NCBI RefSeq assembly: GCF_900116375.1
Contig: NZ_UETB01000006.1
Span: 1 to 64,000 of the forward strand
Origin: Georgenia satyanarayanai
GTDB taxonomy: Bacteria > Actinomycetota > Actinomycetes > Actinomycetales > Actinomycetaceae
DNA: 64,000 nt
Direction of reading: 5' to 3'
Part shown: in pieces, positions 38,691-48,432 of the stretch
Layout of the letters: every line of letters starts with the position of its first letter
Numbering within the stretch: position 1 is the stretch's first letter
Position numbers and translations under genes: made by a program
Notes under the pieces: model-generated
Seen by the model: the letters and a program-made list of their open reading frames with translations, nothing else
Database searches by the model: none
Told to the model about the DNA's origin: nothing

Positions 38691-40705
38691 ACGCCAAGAA
38701 GCTGCTGCGCGGCCCCATCGTGTGGGTCGTCCTCGTCCTCGTCCTCGCCTACCTCGGCGCCTCCATGCTCACCGGGGAGAGCCCCGAGGAGATCGACACC
38801 TCCGACGGCCTGGAGCTGCTCGCCGGGGAGACCGTCGAGCAGGCCGAGGTCACCGACACCACGCAGCGCGTCGAGCTCGTCCTCAGCGAGGACTTCGAGG
38901 ACAAGGGCGACCTCGTCGCCTTCTACTACGCCACCCCGCAGGGCGAGACCGTCATGGACGCGATCGCCGCGGCCGACCCGGCCGAGGGCTTCAACTCCGA
39001 GGTGCCCCGCCCCTCGTTCTGGTCCTCCGCGCTCAGCCTCCTGCTGCCGATGCTCATCCTCCTGGGCGTCTTCTGGTTCCTCCTGTCCCGCATGCAGGGT
39101 GGCGGCGGGATGATGAAGTTCGGCAAGTCCAAGGCCAAGATGGTGAGCAAGGAGAACCCCCAGGTCACCTTCGCCGACGTCGCCGGCGCGGAGGAGGCCG
39201 TCGAGGAGCTCCAGGAGATCCGCGAGTTCCTCGCCGACCCGACGAAGTTCCAGGCGGTGGGCGCGAAGATCCCCAAGGGTGTCCTCCTGTACGGCCCGCC
39301 CGGCACCGGCAAGACGCTCCTCGCCCGCGCCGTCGCCGGTGAGGCCGGGGTGCCCTTCTACTCGATCTCCGGCTCGGACTTCGTCGAGATGTTCGTCGGT
39401 GTCGGCGCCTCCCGGGTGCGCGACCTCTTCGAGCAGGCCAAGTCCAACGCCCCGGCCATCATCTTCGTCGACGAGATCGACGCCGTCGGCCGCCACCGCG
39501 GCGCCGGCATGGGCGGCGGGCACGACGAGCGCGAGCAGACGCTCAACCAGATGCTCGTCGAGATGGACGGCTTCGACGTCAACACCAACGTCATCCTCAT
39601 CGCCGCCACCAACCGCCCCGACATCCTGGACCCCGCCCTCCTGCGTCCGGGCCGCTTCGACCGCCAGATCACCGTCGAGGCCCCCGACCTCCAGGGCCGG
39701 ACCGCGATCCTGCGCGTCCACGCGCGCGGCAAGCCGATGGTCCCGGAGATCGACCTCGAGATGGTCGCCAAGCGCACCCCCGGCTTCACCGGTGCGGACC
39801 TGGCCAACGTCCTCAACGAGGCCGCTCTTCTCACCGCGCGCTCCGGCGCGGACCTCATCGACGACCGCGCGCTGGACGAGGCGATCGACCGTGTCATCGC
39901 CGGGCCGCAGAAGCGCACGCGGGTGATGAACGAGAAGGAGAAGAAGATCACCGCCTACCACGAGGGCGGTCACGCCCTGACGGCGGCGGTGCTCCGGTAC
40001 ACCGACCCGGTGACCAAGGTGACGATCCTTCCCCGCGGCCGTGCGCTCGGCTACACGATGGTCATGCCGAGCGAGGACAAGTACTCGACCACCCGCAACG
40101 AGCTGCTCGACCAGCTCGTCTACGCCATGGGCGGGCGCGTGGCCGAGGAGATCGTCTTCCACGACCCCACCACCGGTGCCTCCAACGACATCGAGAAGGC
40201 CTCCGGCCTGGCCCGCAAGATGGTCACCCAGTACGGGATGAGCGACCGGATCGGCGCGGTGAAGCTCGGCAGCGACACCGGTGAGCCCTTCCTCGGGCGC
40301 GACATGGGCCACCAGCGCGACTACTCCGAGGACATCGCCCGCATCGTCGACGAGGAGGTCCGCCGCCTCATCGACTCCGCGCACGACGAGGCGTGGGAGA
40401 TCCTCCACGAGTACCGCGACGTCCTGGACCACCTCGTCCTGGAGCTGCTCGAGCACGAGACGCTCAACGAGAAGGAGCTCGCCGCCGTCTTCGCGCCCAT
40501 CACCAAGCGCGACCCCCGGCCGGTGTGGCTCTCCTCCGTCAACCGGACCGTGTCCGACCGTCCCCCGGTCCGCACGCCCGCCGAGCAGCGCACCGGCGAG
40601 GACGGCATGCTGCCCCAGGACGAGGCGGCCGCGGCCGGCGAGGGCCCGGGGCTGGGCGAGGTCCCGTCGTCGGGACAGGTCGGCGGCCCGGCCGAGGGCG
40701 TGTGA
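38687..40705 (+). CDS. ftsH: ATP-dependent zinc metalloprotease FtsH
   Basis: FtsH degrades misfolded membrane and regulatory proteins at the membrane. The 672-residue product has two membrane helices (about 8-27 and 105-128), an AAA+ domain with Walker A GPPGTGKT at about 204-211 and Walker B IIFVDEID, the second region of homology, and a zinc motif HEGGH near 425-429. The C-terminal 60 residues are Pro/Gly-rich. The start fits the family, but its ribosome binding site is unusually far upstream. The stop overlaps folE by one base. Confidence 0.96.
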   Translation: MNAKKLLRGPIVWVVLVLVLAYLGASMLTGESPEEIDTSDGLELLAGETVEQAEVTDTTQRVELVLSEDFEDKGDLVAFYYATPQGETVMDAIAAADPAEGFNSEVPRPSFWSSALSLLLPMLILLGVFWFLLSRMQGGGGMMKFGKSKAKMVSKENPQVTFADVAGAEEAVEELQEIREFLADPTKFQAVGAKIPKGVLLYGPPGTGKTLLARAVAGEAGVPFYSISGSDFVEMFVGVGASRVRDLFEQAKSNAPAIIFVDEIDAVGRHRGAGMGGGHDEREQTLNQMLVEMDGFDVNTNVILIAATNRPDILDPALLRPGRFDRQITVEAPDLQGRTAILRVHARGKPMVPEIDLEMVAKRTPGFTGADLANVLNEAALLTARSGADLIDDRALDEAIDRVIAGPQKRTRVMNEKEKKITAYHEGGHALTAAVLRYTDPVTKVTILPRGRALGYTMVMPSEDKYSTTRNELLDQLVYAMGGRVAEEIVFHDPTTGASNDIEKASGLARKMVTQYGMSDRIGAVKLGSDTGEPFLGRDMGHQRDYSEDIARIVDEEVRRLIDSAHDEAWEILHEYRDVLDHLVLELLEHETLNEKELAAVFAPITKRDPRPVWLSSVNRTVSDRPPVRTPAEQRTGEDGMLPQDEAAAAGEGPGLGEVPSSGQVGGPAEGV

Positions 40706-41307
40706 TGGGCGAGGAGCAGGCGGCCCCGGCCGAGCTGCGCCCCTACGACGCCGAGGGTGTCCGTGCGGCGGTGCGTGACCTGCTCGTCGCCGTCGGGGAG
40801 GACCCGGACCGCGAGGGCCTGCGCGACACCCCCGCCCGGGTGTCGCGCGCTCTCCAGGAGATCTTCGCGGGGATGCGCACCGACCCGGCCGAGATCCTCG
40901 CGACGACCTTCGACCTCGGCCACGAGGAGATGATCCTCGTGCGTGACATCGAGGTGTACTCCACCTGCGAGCACCACCTGCTGCCCTTCCACGGCGTCGC
41001 GCACGTGGGGTACATCCCCGGGCACCAGGGCCGGGTCACCGGGCTGAGCAAGATCGCCCGGCTCGTGGAGACCTTCGCGCGCCGGCCGCAGGTGCAGGAG
41101 CGCCTCACCTCGCAGATCGCCGACGCGCTCGTCACGCACCTGGACCCGCAGGGCGTCATCGTCGTCATCGAGTGCGAGCACCTGTGCATGTCGATGCGCG
41201 GGGTCCGCAAGCCCGGCGCCCGCACGATCACCTCGGCGGTCCGGGGCCAGATGCGCCAGGCCGCCACGCGCGCGGAGGCGATGAGCCTCATCGCGCCCCG
41301 CCGCTGA
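40705..41307 (+). CDS. folE: GTP cyclohydrolase I
   Basis: FolE makes dihydroneopterin triphosphate, the first step of folate synthesis. The 200-residue product has the zinc-binding [10 protein letters not shown] and [10 protein letters not shown] segments and the usual GLSKIARLV core. The ATG overlaps the ftsH stop, coupling the folate genes to ftsH as in other actinomycetes. Confidence 0.96.
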   Translation: MGEEQAAPAELRPYDAEGVRAAVRDLLVAVGEDPDREGLRDTPARVSRALQEIFAGMRTDPAEILATTFDLGHEEMILVRDIEVYSTCEHHLLPFHGVAHVGYIPGHQGRVTGLSKIARLVETFARRPQVQERLTSQIADALVTHLDPQGVIVVIECEHLCMSMRGVRKPGARTITSAVRGQMRQAATRAEAMSLIAPRR

Positions 41308-41321
41308 CCGTGGCCGCCCCC

Positions 41322-41327
41322 TATCCT
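41322..41327 (+). promoter_or_regulatory. -10 hexamer TATCCT before folP
   Basis: It ends 6 nt before the GTG at 41334, so folP may have its own leaderless promoter inside the folate operon. Confidence 0.5.
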
Positions 41328-41333
41328 GGGCCG

Positions 41334-42197
41334 GTGGGCAGCCTGGGAGCACGTGCCGCCGAGCTCGGCGGGGTCGGCCGGACGCTCGTCGTGGGCGTCG
41401 TCAACGTCACGCCCGACTCCTTCTCCGACGGCGGTCGCTGGGACCGCCCCGACGCCGCCCTCCGCCACGCCCGTGAGCTGCGTGCCCACGGCGCCGACGT
41501 GCTCGACGTCGGTGGGGAGTCCACGCGGCCCGGCTCGCAGCGCGTCCCGCCCGCCGTCGAGATCGACCGGGTGCTGCCGGTGGTGGCCGAGCTCGCCGCC
41601 GAGGGCGCCGTCGTCAGCGTCGACACGGTCCACGCGGAGACGGCCGAGGCCTGCCTGCGGGCGGGAGCAGCTGTCGTGAACGACGTCTCCGGGGGGCTCG
41701 CCGACCCCGAGATCCTCGCGGTGGCCGCGCGCCACGGCGCCGTCTACGTGCTCGGCCACTGGCGCGGGGACCCGGCGACGATGAACGAGCGCGCCGTCTA
41801 CGACGACGTCGTCACCGACGTGTGCGCCGAGCTCGCGGCGCGGGTGGACGTGGCGCTCGCCGCGGGGGTGGACCCGGGGACGCTCGTCCTCGACCCCGGG
41901 CTGGGCTTCGCGAAGGACGCGGCGCACAACTGGCAGCTCCTCGCCCACCTCGACCGGCTCCAGGCGCTCGGCCACCCGGTGCTCGTCGGCGCTTCCCGCA
42001 AGCGCTTCCTCGGCACCCTGCTCGCCGACGACGACGGCACCCCCGCGCCGCCCGCCGCCCGTGACGCGGCGACGGCGGCCGTCTCCGCGCTCGCCGCCGC
42101 GGCCGGGGCCTGGGGCGTGCGCGTCCACGAGGTGCCCGGCAACCGCGACGCGGTGCGGGTGGGCGAGGCGCTCGCGGCCGCGAGGGGGGCGTCATGA
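41334..42197 (+). CDS. folP: Dihydropteroate synthase
   Basis: FolP joins p-aminobenzoate to the pterin; it is the sulfonamide target. The 287-residue product has NVTPDSFSDGG, the SxxxxxS-type pterin and pABA sites around GESTRPGS, and GASRKRFLG near the end. GTG at 41334 fits the promoter geometry; an in-frame GTG at 41310 would add eight residues. It overlaps the next gene by 4 nt. Confidence 0.95.
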   Translation: MGSLGARAAELGGVGRTLVVGVVNVTPDSFSDGGRWDRPDAALRHARELRAHGADVLDVGGESTRPGSQRVPPAVEIDRVLPVVAELAAEGAVVSVDTVHAETAEACLRAGAAVVNDVSGGLADPEILAVAARHGAVYVLGHWRGDPATMNERAVYDDVVTDVCAELAARVDVALAAGVDPGTLVLDPGLGFAKDAAHNWQLLAHLDRLQALGHPVLVGASRKRFLGTLLADDDGTPAPPAARDAATAAVSALAAAAGAWGVRVHEVPGNRDAVRVGEALAAARGAS

Positions 42198-43063
42198 CCG
42201 ACCGGATCACGCTGACCGGGCTGCGTGCCCGCGGCCGGCACGGCGTGCTCGCGGCCGAGCGGGAGCTGGGCCAGGAGTTCAGCGCCGACGTCGTCCTCCA
42301 CCTCGACACCCGCGCGGCCGCCGAGGGCGACGACCTCTCCGCGACGGTCAACTACGCGGAGGTGGCACGCGAGGTCGTCGACGTCCTCGCCGGGCCGCCC
42401 GTCGACCTCGTCGAGACGGTGGCCGCGGCCATCGCCGAGCGGGTGCTCGCACACCCACGGGTGCTCGCCGTCGACGTCACCGTCCACAAGCCCCAGGCAC
42501 CGGTCCCCGTCCCCTTCGCCGACGTCACCGTCCACGTCCATCGCACGGCCGACGACGCCGACGGCGCGCGCGAGGTCGTCCTGGCCCTCGGCGGGAACCT
42601 CGGGGACGTGCGCGCCACGCTCGCGGCGGCCCTCACCCAGCTCGCGCACCACCCGCGCGTGACGGTCGCCGCGGTCTCCCCGCTGCTGCGCTCACCGGCC
42701 CTCACGCTGCCCGGTGCCGGCCCGCAGCCGGACTACCTCAACGCCGTCGCCGTCCTGCGCACGGACCTGCCGCCGCGTGAGCTGCTCGCGCTGTGCCAGG
42801 GCGTGGAGCTGGGGCACGGGCGGGTGCGCGGGGAGCGCTGGGGCGCCCGGCCGCTCGACCTCGACCTCGTCGCGGCCGGCGCGCTCACCTGGCAGGACGC
42901 CGACCTCACCCTGCCCCACCCGCGGGCCCACGAGCGCGCCTTCGTGCTCGCGCCGTGGGCGCGGGTGCAGCCGGACGCCGAGCTGCCCGGGCACGGGCCG
43001 GTCGCGGAGCTCGCGGCCGGCCTCGGACCCGTCGACTGGGTGGCCGAGGAGTGGTGGGGCTGA
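42194..43063 (+). CDS. folK: Fused dihydroneopterin aldolase and HPPK (FolB-FolK)
   Basis: One 289-residue chain carries both enzymes. FolB spans about residues 1-117 (GLRARGRHGVLAAERELGQ, then a conserved VNYAEVAREV and a VTVHKP ending). FolK spans about 128-270, with LALGGNLGD and the signature RWGARPLDLDLV. The two act in sequence in folate synthesis. In M. tuberculosis they are separate neighbouring genes. ATG overlaps the folP stop. Confidence 0.93.
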   Translation: MTDRITLTGLRARGRHGVLAAERELGQEFSADVVLHLDTRAAAEGDDLSATVNYAEVAREVVDVLAGPPVDLVETVAAAIAERVLAHPRVLAVDVTVHKPQAPVPVPFADVTVHVHRTADDADGAREVVLALGGNLGDVRATLAAALTQLAHHPRVTVAAVSPLLRSPALTLPGAGPQPDYLNAVAVLRTDLPPRELLALCQGVELGHGRVRGERWGARPLDLDLVAAGALTWQDADLTLPHPRAHERAFVLAPWARVQPDAELPGHGPVAELAAGLGPVDWVAEEWWG

Positions 43064-43518
43064 TGCGGGGCACGAGCTGGCAGACGATCGTCGCGACGGG
43101 CGTCGTCGTGGGCGCGGTCTCCTACCTCGGGCTCTCCGTCCTCGAGACGCGCGCCGGGACGGTGGTGCCGGTGGCGTCGCAGACGTGGCTGGTGCTCGCC
43201 GTCGTCGCCGTCGTCCTGCTCCTCCTGGGCCGCTCGGTGCGCCGCCTCGCAGAGGGGCGCACCACCGGCATGGACCACCTGCGCGCGGCCCGCGTCGCGA
43301 TGTTCGCCAAGGCGTGCTCGCTGTGCGGCGCCGCCTTCACCGGCTACTTCGCCGCCCAGGTGGCCGTCGCCTGGACGAACATCTCCGCCCCGGCGCTGCG
43401 CGACCACGCCGTGTGGTCCGGGGCCGCAGGCGTGGCGGCCCTGGCTCTCCTGACAGTGGCGTTGGTGGTCGAGCACTGGTGCCGCCTCCCCCCGGACGAC
43501 GACCCCGAACCCGCCTGA
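43063..43518 (+). CDS. DUF3180 family membrane protein
   Basis: The 151-residue product has four membrane helices and the basic loop RSVRRLAEGRTTGMDHLRAAR, with AMFAKACSLCGAAFTGYF following, typical of DUF3180. The function is unknown, but the place directly after folK is conserved (Rv3605c position). Its ATG overlaps the folB-folK stop as ATGA. Confidence 0.88.
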   Translation: MRGTSWQTIVATGVVVGAVSYLGLSVLETRAGTVVPVASQTWLVLAVVAVVLLLLGRSVRRLAEGRTTGMDHLRAARVAMFAKACSLCGAAFTGYFAAQVAVAWTNISAPALRDHAVWSGAAGVAALALLTVALVVEHWCRLPPDDDPEPA

Positions 43519-43529
43519 CCCCCGCCCGG

Positions 43530-43743
43530 ACGTCGCAGCTGGTGAGCTGACTGACGGTTGCGGGCGGCAGGGCGTCGCTCAACGCGCGGCACCCGCACCC
43601 CGCGGGACTCGAGAGCCTCGACGACGCGTCGCAGGGTCCGGAGCCGCTGTGGAGCACCGACGGGCGGCCGCACAGCTGACCACGTGGTCGGTCGACCGAC
43701 GCCCTGCCGCGCACAACCGTTCGTCGACCCGCACCTGCGACGT
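43530..43743. repeat. 214-bp foldback element with long imperfect inverted ends
   Basis: The left end (43530-43577) and right end (43697-43743) are inverted repeats with identical blocks ACGTCGCAG, CGGTTG and CGGCAGGGCGTCG, separated by 119 bp without a convincing gene. It fills almost all of the 292-bp gap after the DUF3180 gene. The element resembles a small non-autonomous mobile element, but no target duplication was identified. Confidence 0.7.
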
Positions 43744-43810
43744 TGGGGGTGGGTGAAGGGGGAGGGTGCGGTGTGGGAGGCTCTGCGTGCTGACCGACGA
43801 GAGGACCACG

Positions 43811-44326
43811 ATGAGTGACACACCTGGCTGGCAGGGGACGGCACGGAACCCGTTCGCGCCCGAGGGACTGAGCTTCACGCCCGTCTCCCGAGGCCTGACG
43901 AAGGTGCGGCTGATCTCCGCGGCCGTGTGGCTCGGTCTGCCGCTCGTCGTGCTCGTGGTCCTCGCCGTGCTCTTCCCCGGCTGGTGGTGGTCCGTCCCGA
44001 TCGGCGTGCTCGTCCTGCTCGTCGTGTGGCTCGGCTGGCTCATCCCGCGGCAGGTCGGCTCCATCGGTTACGCCGAGCGCGACGAGGACCTGCTCATCCG
44101 CAAGGGGATCCTCTTCCGCCAGCTCACGGTCGTGCCCTACGGCCGCATGCAGTACGTCGACGTCCAGGCCGGCCCGCTCGACCGGTGGGCGAAGGTCGCC
44201 AAGGTCCAGCTCCACACCGCGTCCGCGCAGACCGACGCCTCGATCCCCGGCCTGCCGCCGGAGGAGGCCTCGCGGCTGCGCGACCGGCTCAGCGAACGCG
44301 GCGAGTCGAGGCTGGCAGGGCTGTGA
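43811..44326 (+). CDS. Membrane protein with bacterial PH-like domain (YdbS-type)
   Basis: The 171-residue product has two membrane helices (about 37-78) and a bPH2/DUF304 domain with the repeated features LLIRKGILFRQLTVVPYGRMQYVDV. The stop overlaps the next start as GTGA, and the two PH proteins form a pair like YdbS/YdbT of Bacillus. Their cellular role is unclear. GAGG lies 6 nt before the ATG. Confidence 0.85.
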   Translation: MSDTPGWQGTARNPFAPEGLSFTPVSRGLTKVRLISAAVWLGLPLVVLVVLAVLFPGWWWSVPIGVLVLLVVWLGWLIPRQVGSIGYAERDEDLLIRKGILFRQLTVVPYGRMQYVDVQAGPLDRWAKVAKVQLHTASAQTDASIPGLPPEEASRLRDRLSERGESRLAGL

Positions 44327-46053
44327 GCACCGAGCAGCAGCCGGCCCCCGAGGAGCACGTCGACTGGCGGCGCGTCCACAAGGTCACGCCCGTCCTCAAC
44401 GCGTGGAAGGTCATCGTCGCGCTCTTCGCGGTGCTGATCTGGCAGAACACCCAGCTCCTCGCCGAGGTGTGGGAGGACCGCGACACCGTCAACTGGACCC
44501 TCGTCCTGCTCATCGGCGGCGGCGCCGTCCTCCTGCTCCTCCTCGTCCTCACGACCTACTCGGTGCTGTCGTGGCGGATGATGCGCTACGCCGTCGGGCG
44601 CGACGCCGTCTTCCTCCACAGCGGCATCCTCTTCCGCCAGCAGCGCCACGCGCGGCTCAACCGGATCCAGGCGGTGGACGTCGTCCAGCCGCTTCTCGCG
44701 CGCCTCTTCGGTCTGGCCCAGCTCAAGATCGAGACGGCGGGCGGGGGCGGCTCGTCCGTCGTCCTCGCCTTCCTCAAGGAGGAGGAGGCGCAGCGGCTGC
44801 GTCGGGAGGTGCTCGACCGGGTCGCCGACCGCGTCACGACGACGCCGGCACCTCCGGCGGGCGGTGAGCCCGCTGGTCCGGGCGCCGCTCCCGCCCCGGC
44901 ACCCGCACGGCCCGACGTCGAGCGGGAGCTGCTCACCGTCCCCACCGGCCGGCTCGTCGGCTCGCTCATGCTCTCGGGGTCGATGATCGCGCTCGTCCTC
45001 GTGCTCGCCTGCCTCCTCGTCGCGGCGATCATCGCCGAGAGCTTCGCACCGCTCGCCGGTGTGCTGCCCGGCGTCATCGGCTGGGGCACCTACCTGTGGG
45101 GCCGCTTCACCGGCGGCTTCAACTTCCGTGCCGCGATCTCCCCGGACGGGATCCGGCTGCGCTACGGCCTGCTCGAGCAGCGCACCCAGACGGTCCCGCC
45201 GGGCCGTATCCACACGGTGGGGCTCAAGCAGCCCCTCCTGTGGCGGCGGCGCGGCTGGTGGCGCGTGGAGGTCAACGTCGCCGGGTACGGGGGCCTGGAG
45301 AACCAGATGGAGGCGACGACGGGCAACGTCCTGCTGCCGGTCGGCTCCCGCGGGGACGCCCTCACCGCGCTGTGGCTCGTCCTGCCGGACCTTGGCGTGG
45401 CCGACCCGCAGGCCGTCATCGACGCCGCGCTCGAGGGGTCCGGTGAGGCCGCCGGATTCACCACGAGCCCCCGCAGCGCCCGCTGGCTCGACCCGATCTC
45501 CTGGCGCCGCAACGGCATCCAGCTGACCGAGAGCGCCGTGCTCATGCGCAGCGGCCGGCTCAGCAGGGCGCTCGCGATCGTCCCGCACGAGCGCACCCAG
45601 TCCCTCGCCCTCAGCCAGGGCCCGCTCGAGCGCCGCGCCGGGATCGCCAACGTCGTCGCGGCCACGGTCGGCGGGTCCGTCGCGACCACCGCGCACCACC
45701 TGGAGCAGCTGACGGCGCTCGCGCTCCTCGGCGAGGCCTCCGAGCGCTCCCGTGCTGCTCGGCACCGCGAGTCCCCCGAGGAGTGGATGCGCCGCGTCGG
45801 CCTGCTCGAGCCGGCCGGCCGGCCCGACGGCGGTGCGCCGGACGCGTCGGCACCTGGCCCGGGCGTGCCGGTCCAGGCGCCGCCGGCCGGTGCCCCCGTC
45901 CAGATGCCGCCGCCCGCCGGCGTCCCCACGCCGGCGCCGGGCCGTGCACCGGCACCGCTGCCGCCGCCCGCGGGCGCGCCGCTCGACCCTCGCCCCGCCG
46001 CACCTCCGCCGCCCGCCGGCACCCCCGTCGAGGGCCCACCTCACGCGCGCTGA
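44323..46053 (+). CDS. Large membrane protein with repeated PH-like domains (YdbT-type)
   Basis: The 576-residue product has two pairs of membrane helices (about residues 25-78 and 210-255) each followed by a bPH2 domain (GILFRQQRHARLNRIQAVDV; GLLEQRTQTVPPGRIHTVGL), and a third PH-like segment near 400 (MRSGRLSRALAIVPHERTQS). The C-terminal 90 residues are Pro/Ala/Gly-rich. It is coupled to the smaller PH protein by a GTGA overlap. Confidence 0.85.
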   Translation: MSTEQQPAPEEHVDWRRVHKVTPVLNAWKVIVALFAVLIWQNTQLLAEVWEDRDTVNWTLVLLIGGGAVLLLLLVLTTYSVLSWRMMRYAVGRDAVFLHSGILFRQQRHARLNRIQAVDVVQPLLARLFGLAQLKIETAGGGGSSVVLAFLKEEEAQRLRREVLDRVADRVTTTPAPPAGGEPAGPGAAPAPAPARPDVERELLTVPTGRLVGSLMLSGSMIALVLVLACLLVAAIIAESFAPLAGVLPGVIGWGTYLWGRFTGGFNFRAAISPDGIRLRYGLLEQRTQTVPPGRIHTVGLKQPLLWRRRGWWRVEVNVAGYGGLENQMEATTGNVLLPVGSRGDALTALWLVLPDLGVADPQAVIDAALEGSGEAAGFTTSPRSARWLDPISWRRNGIQLTESAVLMRSGRLSRALAIVPHERTQSLALSQGPLERRAGIANVVAATVGGSVATTAHHLEQLTALALLGEASERSRAARHRESPEEWMRRVGLLEPAGRPDGGAPDASAPGPGVPVQAPPAGAPVQMPPPAGVPTPAPGRAPAPLPPPAGAPLDPRPAAPPPPAGTPVEGPPHAR

Positions 46054-46098
46054 GCCGCCGGTGTCGGACGTCACCGCCGCGCCGTCGGCGGGCGGGGA

Positions 46099-46104
46099 GA
46101 TAAT
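46099..46104 (+). promoter_or_regulatory. -10 hexamer GATAAT before the DUF2520-panC gene
   Basis: GATAAT differs from the consensus by one base and ends 6 nt before the GTG at 46111. Confidence 0.6.
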
Positions 46105-46110
46105 GGCGCG

Positions 46111-47946
46111 GTGACCGCGAGCGTGCCTGGAGACGTCCCGCCGTCGTCCCGCCCCGGACGACTCGGCGTGGGCGTCGTCGGCGCCGGCCGCGTCGGCGCG
46201 GTGCTCGCCAGTGCCCTCCGGGCGGCCGGTCACACCGTCGTCGGCGCCAGCGCGGTGTCCCACGACAGCCGCGACAGGGTCGACGCCCTCCTGCCCGGCG
46301 TCCCGGTGCTCGAGGTCCCCGACGTCGTCGAGCGCGCCGAGCTCATCCTCCTCACCGTCCCGGACGACGCCCTCGCCGGCCTCGTCCAGGGCATCGCCGA
46401 CACCGGCGGCTGGCAGCCCGGCCAGATCGTCGTCCACACCGCCGGCCGCTACGGCACCGACGTCCTCGCGCCCGCGCAGCGCGCCGGAGCCATCCCCGTC
46501 GCCCTGCACCCGGCGATGACCTTCACCGGGACGAGCATCGACCTCGCCCGTCTCGTCGGCTGCCCCTTCGCGGTCACCGCTCCCGGCCCCGTGCTGCCGA
46601 TCGGTCAGGCGCTGGTCGTCGAGATCGGCGGTGAGCCCGTGGCGCTGCCCGAGGCGGCGCGCCCGCTCTACCACGCCGCTCTCGCGCACGGTGCCAACCA
46701 CCTCGTCACCCTCGTGACCCAGGCGATGCGCGTGCTCGGCCGCGCCGGCGTCGACGAGCCGGGGCTCTACCTCGGCCCGCTCCTCACCGCGGCCCTCGAC
46801 GGCACCCTGCGTGACGGTGAGCTCGCGCTCACCGGCCCCGTCCTCCGGGGGGACGCCGGCACCGTCGCCGAGCACGTCGCCACCCTGGTGGCCCTTGCTG
46901 CCGAGGATGCCGGCCTCAGCGACCTCCCGCCGGCCTACCGCACCCTGTCCCGGGTGACGACGCAGCGGGCCTGGTCCGCGGGCCGGCTCACCGACTCCGC
47001 CGCCCAGCTGCTGCTCGACGCCGTCGCCGAGACCCCGGCCCTCGAGGCCACCTCCCACCCCGCAGCCGGCGACGACGCAGCCGCGGAGCCCGCGCCGTCG
47101 CCCGTGCTCGTGCGCACCCGGGCGGACCTGCGCGAGGTGCTCGACCAGCAGCGCGGCACCCGCGCCGTCGTCATGACGATGGGGGCCCTGCACGAGGGGC
47201 ACCTCGACCTCGTGCGCGAGGCCCGCCGCCGCGCCGACCACGTCGTCGTGACGATCTTCGTCAACCCGCTCCAGTTCGCGCCGGGGGAGGACCTCGACGC
47301 CTACCCGCGGGACCTCGAGGCGGACCTCGCCATGCTCGCGAGCGTGGGCGCGGACGTCGTCTTCGCGCCTGGCCCGGACATGATGTACCCGGACGGTGAC
47401 CCCCGCGTGCGGGTGGACCCGGGCCCGCTCGCGTCCGTCCTGGAGGGCGCCACCCGGCCCACGCACTTCGGCGGTGTTCTCACCGTCGTCCTCAAGCTCC
47501 TCCACCTCACCCGGCCGCACGTGGCCCTCTTCGGCCAGAAGGACGCCCAGCAGCTCGCGCTCGTCCGGGCGATGGTGCGCGACCTGGACGTCGACGTCGA
47601 GGTGGTCGGCGTGCCGATCCGCCGCGAGCCGGACGGGCTGGCGATGAGCAGCCGCAACGCCTACCTCGGCGACGCCGACCGGTCCGCCGCCCTGGCCCTC
47701 TCCGCCGCCCTCGAGGCGGGCCGTGCGGCCGCCGGCGCCGGGGCGGAGCAGGTGCTGGCCGCCGCGCGGGAGCACCTCGCCGCCGAGCCCGGCGTGCGCC
47801 TCGACTACCTCGAGCTCGTCGACCCTGAGACGATGGAGCCCGTGTCCGCGGGCGCGAGCGGGCCCTGCCTGCTCGTCGTCGCCGCCTGGGTCGGGAGCAC
47901 CCGGCTCATCGACAACACGATTCTCGACCTCTGGAAGGACGAGTGA
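46111..47946 (+). CDS. panC: Fusion of a DUF2520 Rossmann protein with pantothenate synthetase
   Basis: The 611-residue chain joins two proteins that are adjacent genes in M. tuberculosis (Rv3603c and panC). The N-terminal part (about 18-305) is an NAD(P)-binding Rossmann fold with [10 protein letters not shown] and a helical DUF2520 half. After a 25-residue Ala/Pro linker, PanC begins (about 333), with [20 protein letters not shown] and the KMSKS-like MSSRNAYL. PanC condenses pantoate and beta-alanine. The N-terminal domain may be a pantoate-related reductase, which is an inference. The reading frame is continuous, with no sign of a frameshift. Confidence 0.9.
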   Translation: MTASVPGDVPPSSRPGRLGVGVVGAGRVGAVLASALRAAGHTVVGASAVSHDSRDRVDALLPGVPVLEVPDVVERAELILLTVPDDALAGLVQGIADTGGWQPGQIVVHTAGRYGTDVLAPAQRAGAIPVALHPAMTFTGTSIDLARLVGCPFAVTAPGPVLPIGQALVVEIGGEPVALPEAARPLYHAALAHGANHLVTLVTQAMRVLGRAGVDEPGLYLGPLLTAALDGTLRDGELALTGPVLRGDAGTVAEHVATLVALAAEDAGLSDLPPAYRTLSRVTTQRAWSAGRLTDSAAQLLLDAVAETPALEATSHPAAGDDAAAEPAPSPVLVRTRADLREVLDQQRGTRAVVMTMGALHEGHLDLVREARRRADHVVVTIFVNPLQFAPGEDLDAYPRDLEADLAMLASVGADVVFAPGPDMMYPDGDPRVRVDPGPLASVLEGATRPTHFGGVLTVVLKLLHLTRPHVALFGQKDAQQLALVRAMVRDLDVDVEVVGVPIRREPDGLAMSSRNAYLGDADRSAALALSAALEAGRAAAGAGAEQVLAAAREHLAAEPGVRLDYLELVDPETMEPVSAGASGPCLLVVAAWVGSTRLIDNTILDLWKDE

Positions 47947-48431
47947 CGATGCCAGCGCCCAGCTCGCTGCAGCGACCCATGCTCATCGGCAAGATCCACC
48001 GCGCCACCGTGACGGCGGCCGACCTCCACTACGTCGGGTCCATCACCGTGGACGCCGACCTCCTCGACGCGGCCGACCTGCTGCCCGGCCAGCAGGTCGA
48101 CGTCGTCGACATCACCAACGGCTCGCGGCTCACCACCTACGTCATCCCCGGCGAGCGCGGCGGGGGCGACATCCAGATCAACGGGGCGGCCGCCCACCAC
48201 GTCCACCCCGGCGACCTCGTCATCCTCATCGCCTACGGGATGCTCAGCGACGCCGACGCGCGCATCTACGAGCCGTCGGTCGTCTTCGTCGACGAGCACA
48301 ACCGCATCCTCGACGTCGGCCAGGAGCCGGCTCAGCTGCCCGACGCCGCCGACGACGTGCCCTACCCCGTCGAGCCCAGCGGCGTCCCCTTCGCCGACTA
48401 CCGCGCCGAGGCAGTCACCGGGCCACGCTGA
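47943..48431 (+). CDS. panD: Aspartate 1-decarboxylase
   Basis: PanD makes beta-alanine for PanC. The 162-residue proenzyme has the self-processing site Gly32-Ser33 in HYVGSITVD, which yields the pyruvoyl group, and the conserved [13 protein letters not shown] core. The C-terminal extension of about 30 residues is typical of actinomycetes. GTG overlaps the panC stop as GTGA; an ATG at 47949 is the alternative. Confidence 0.95.
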   Translation: MTMPAPSSLQRPMLIGKIHRATVTAADLHYVGSITVDADLLDAADLLPGQQVDVVDITNGSRLTTYVIPGERGGGDIQINGAAAHHVHPGDLVILIAYGMLSDADARIYEPSVVFVDEHNRILDVGQEPAQLPDAADDVPYPVEPSGVPFADYRAEAVTGPR

Positions 48432-48432
48432 G

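Noticed and set aside
43578-43696. Decayed nuclease gene inside the 43.5-kb foldback
   Set aside because: A short minus-strand frame there reads like low-complexity Arg-rich shadow translation and shows no recognisable motif.
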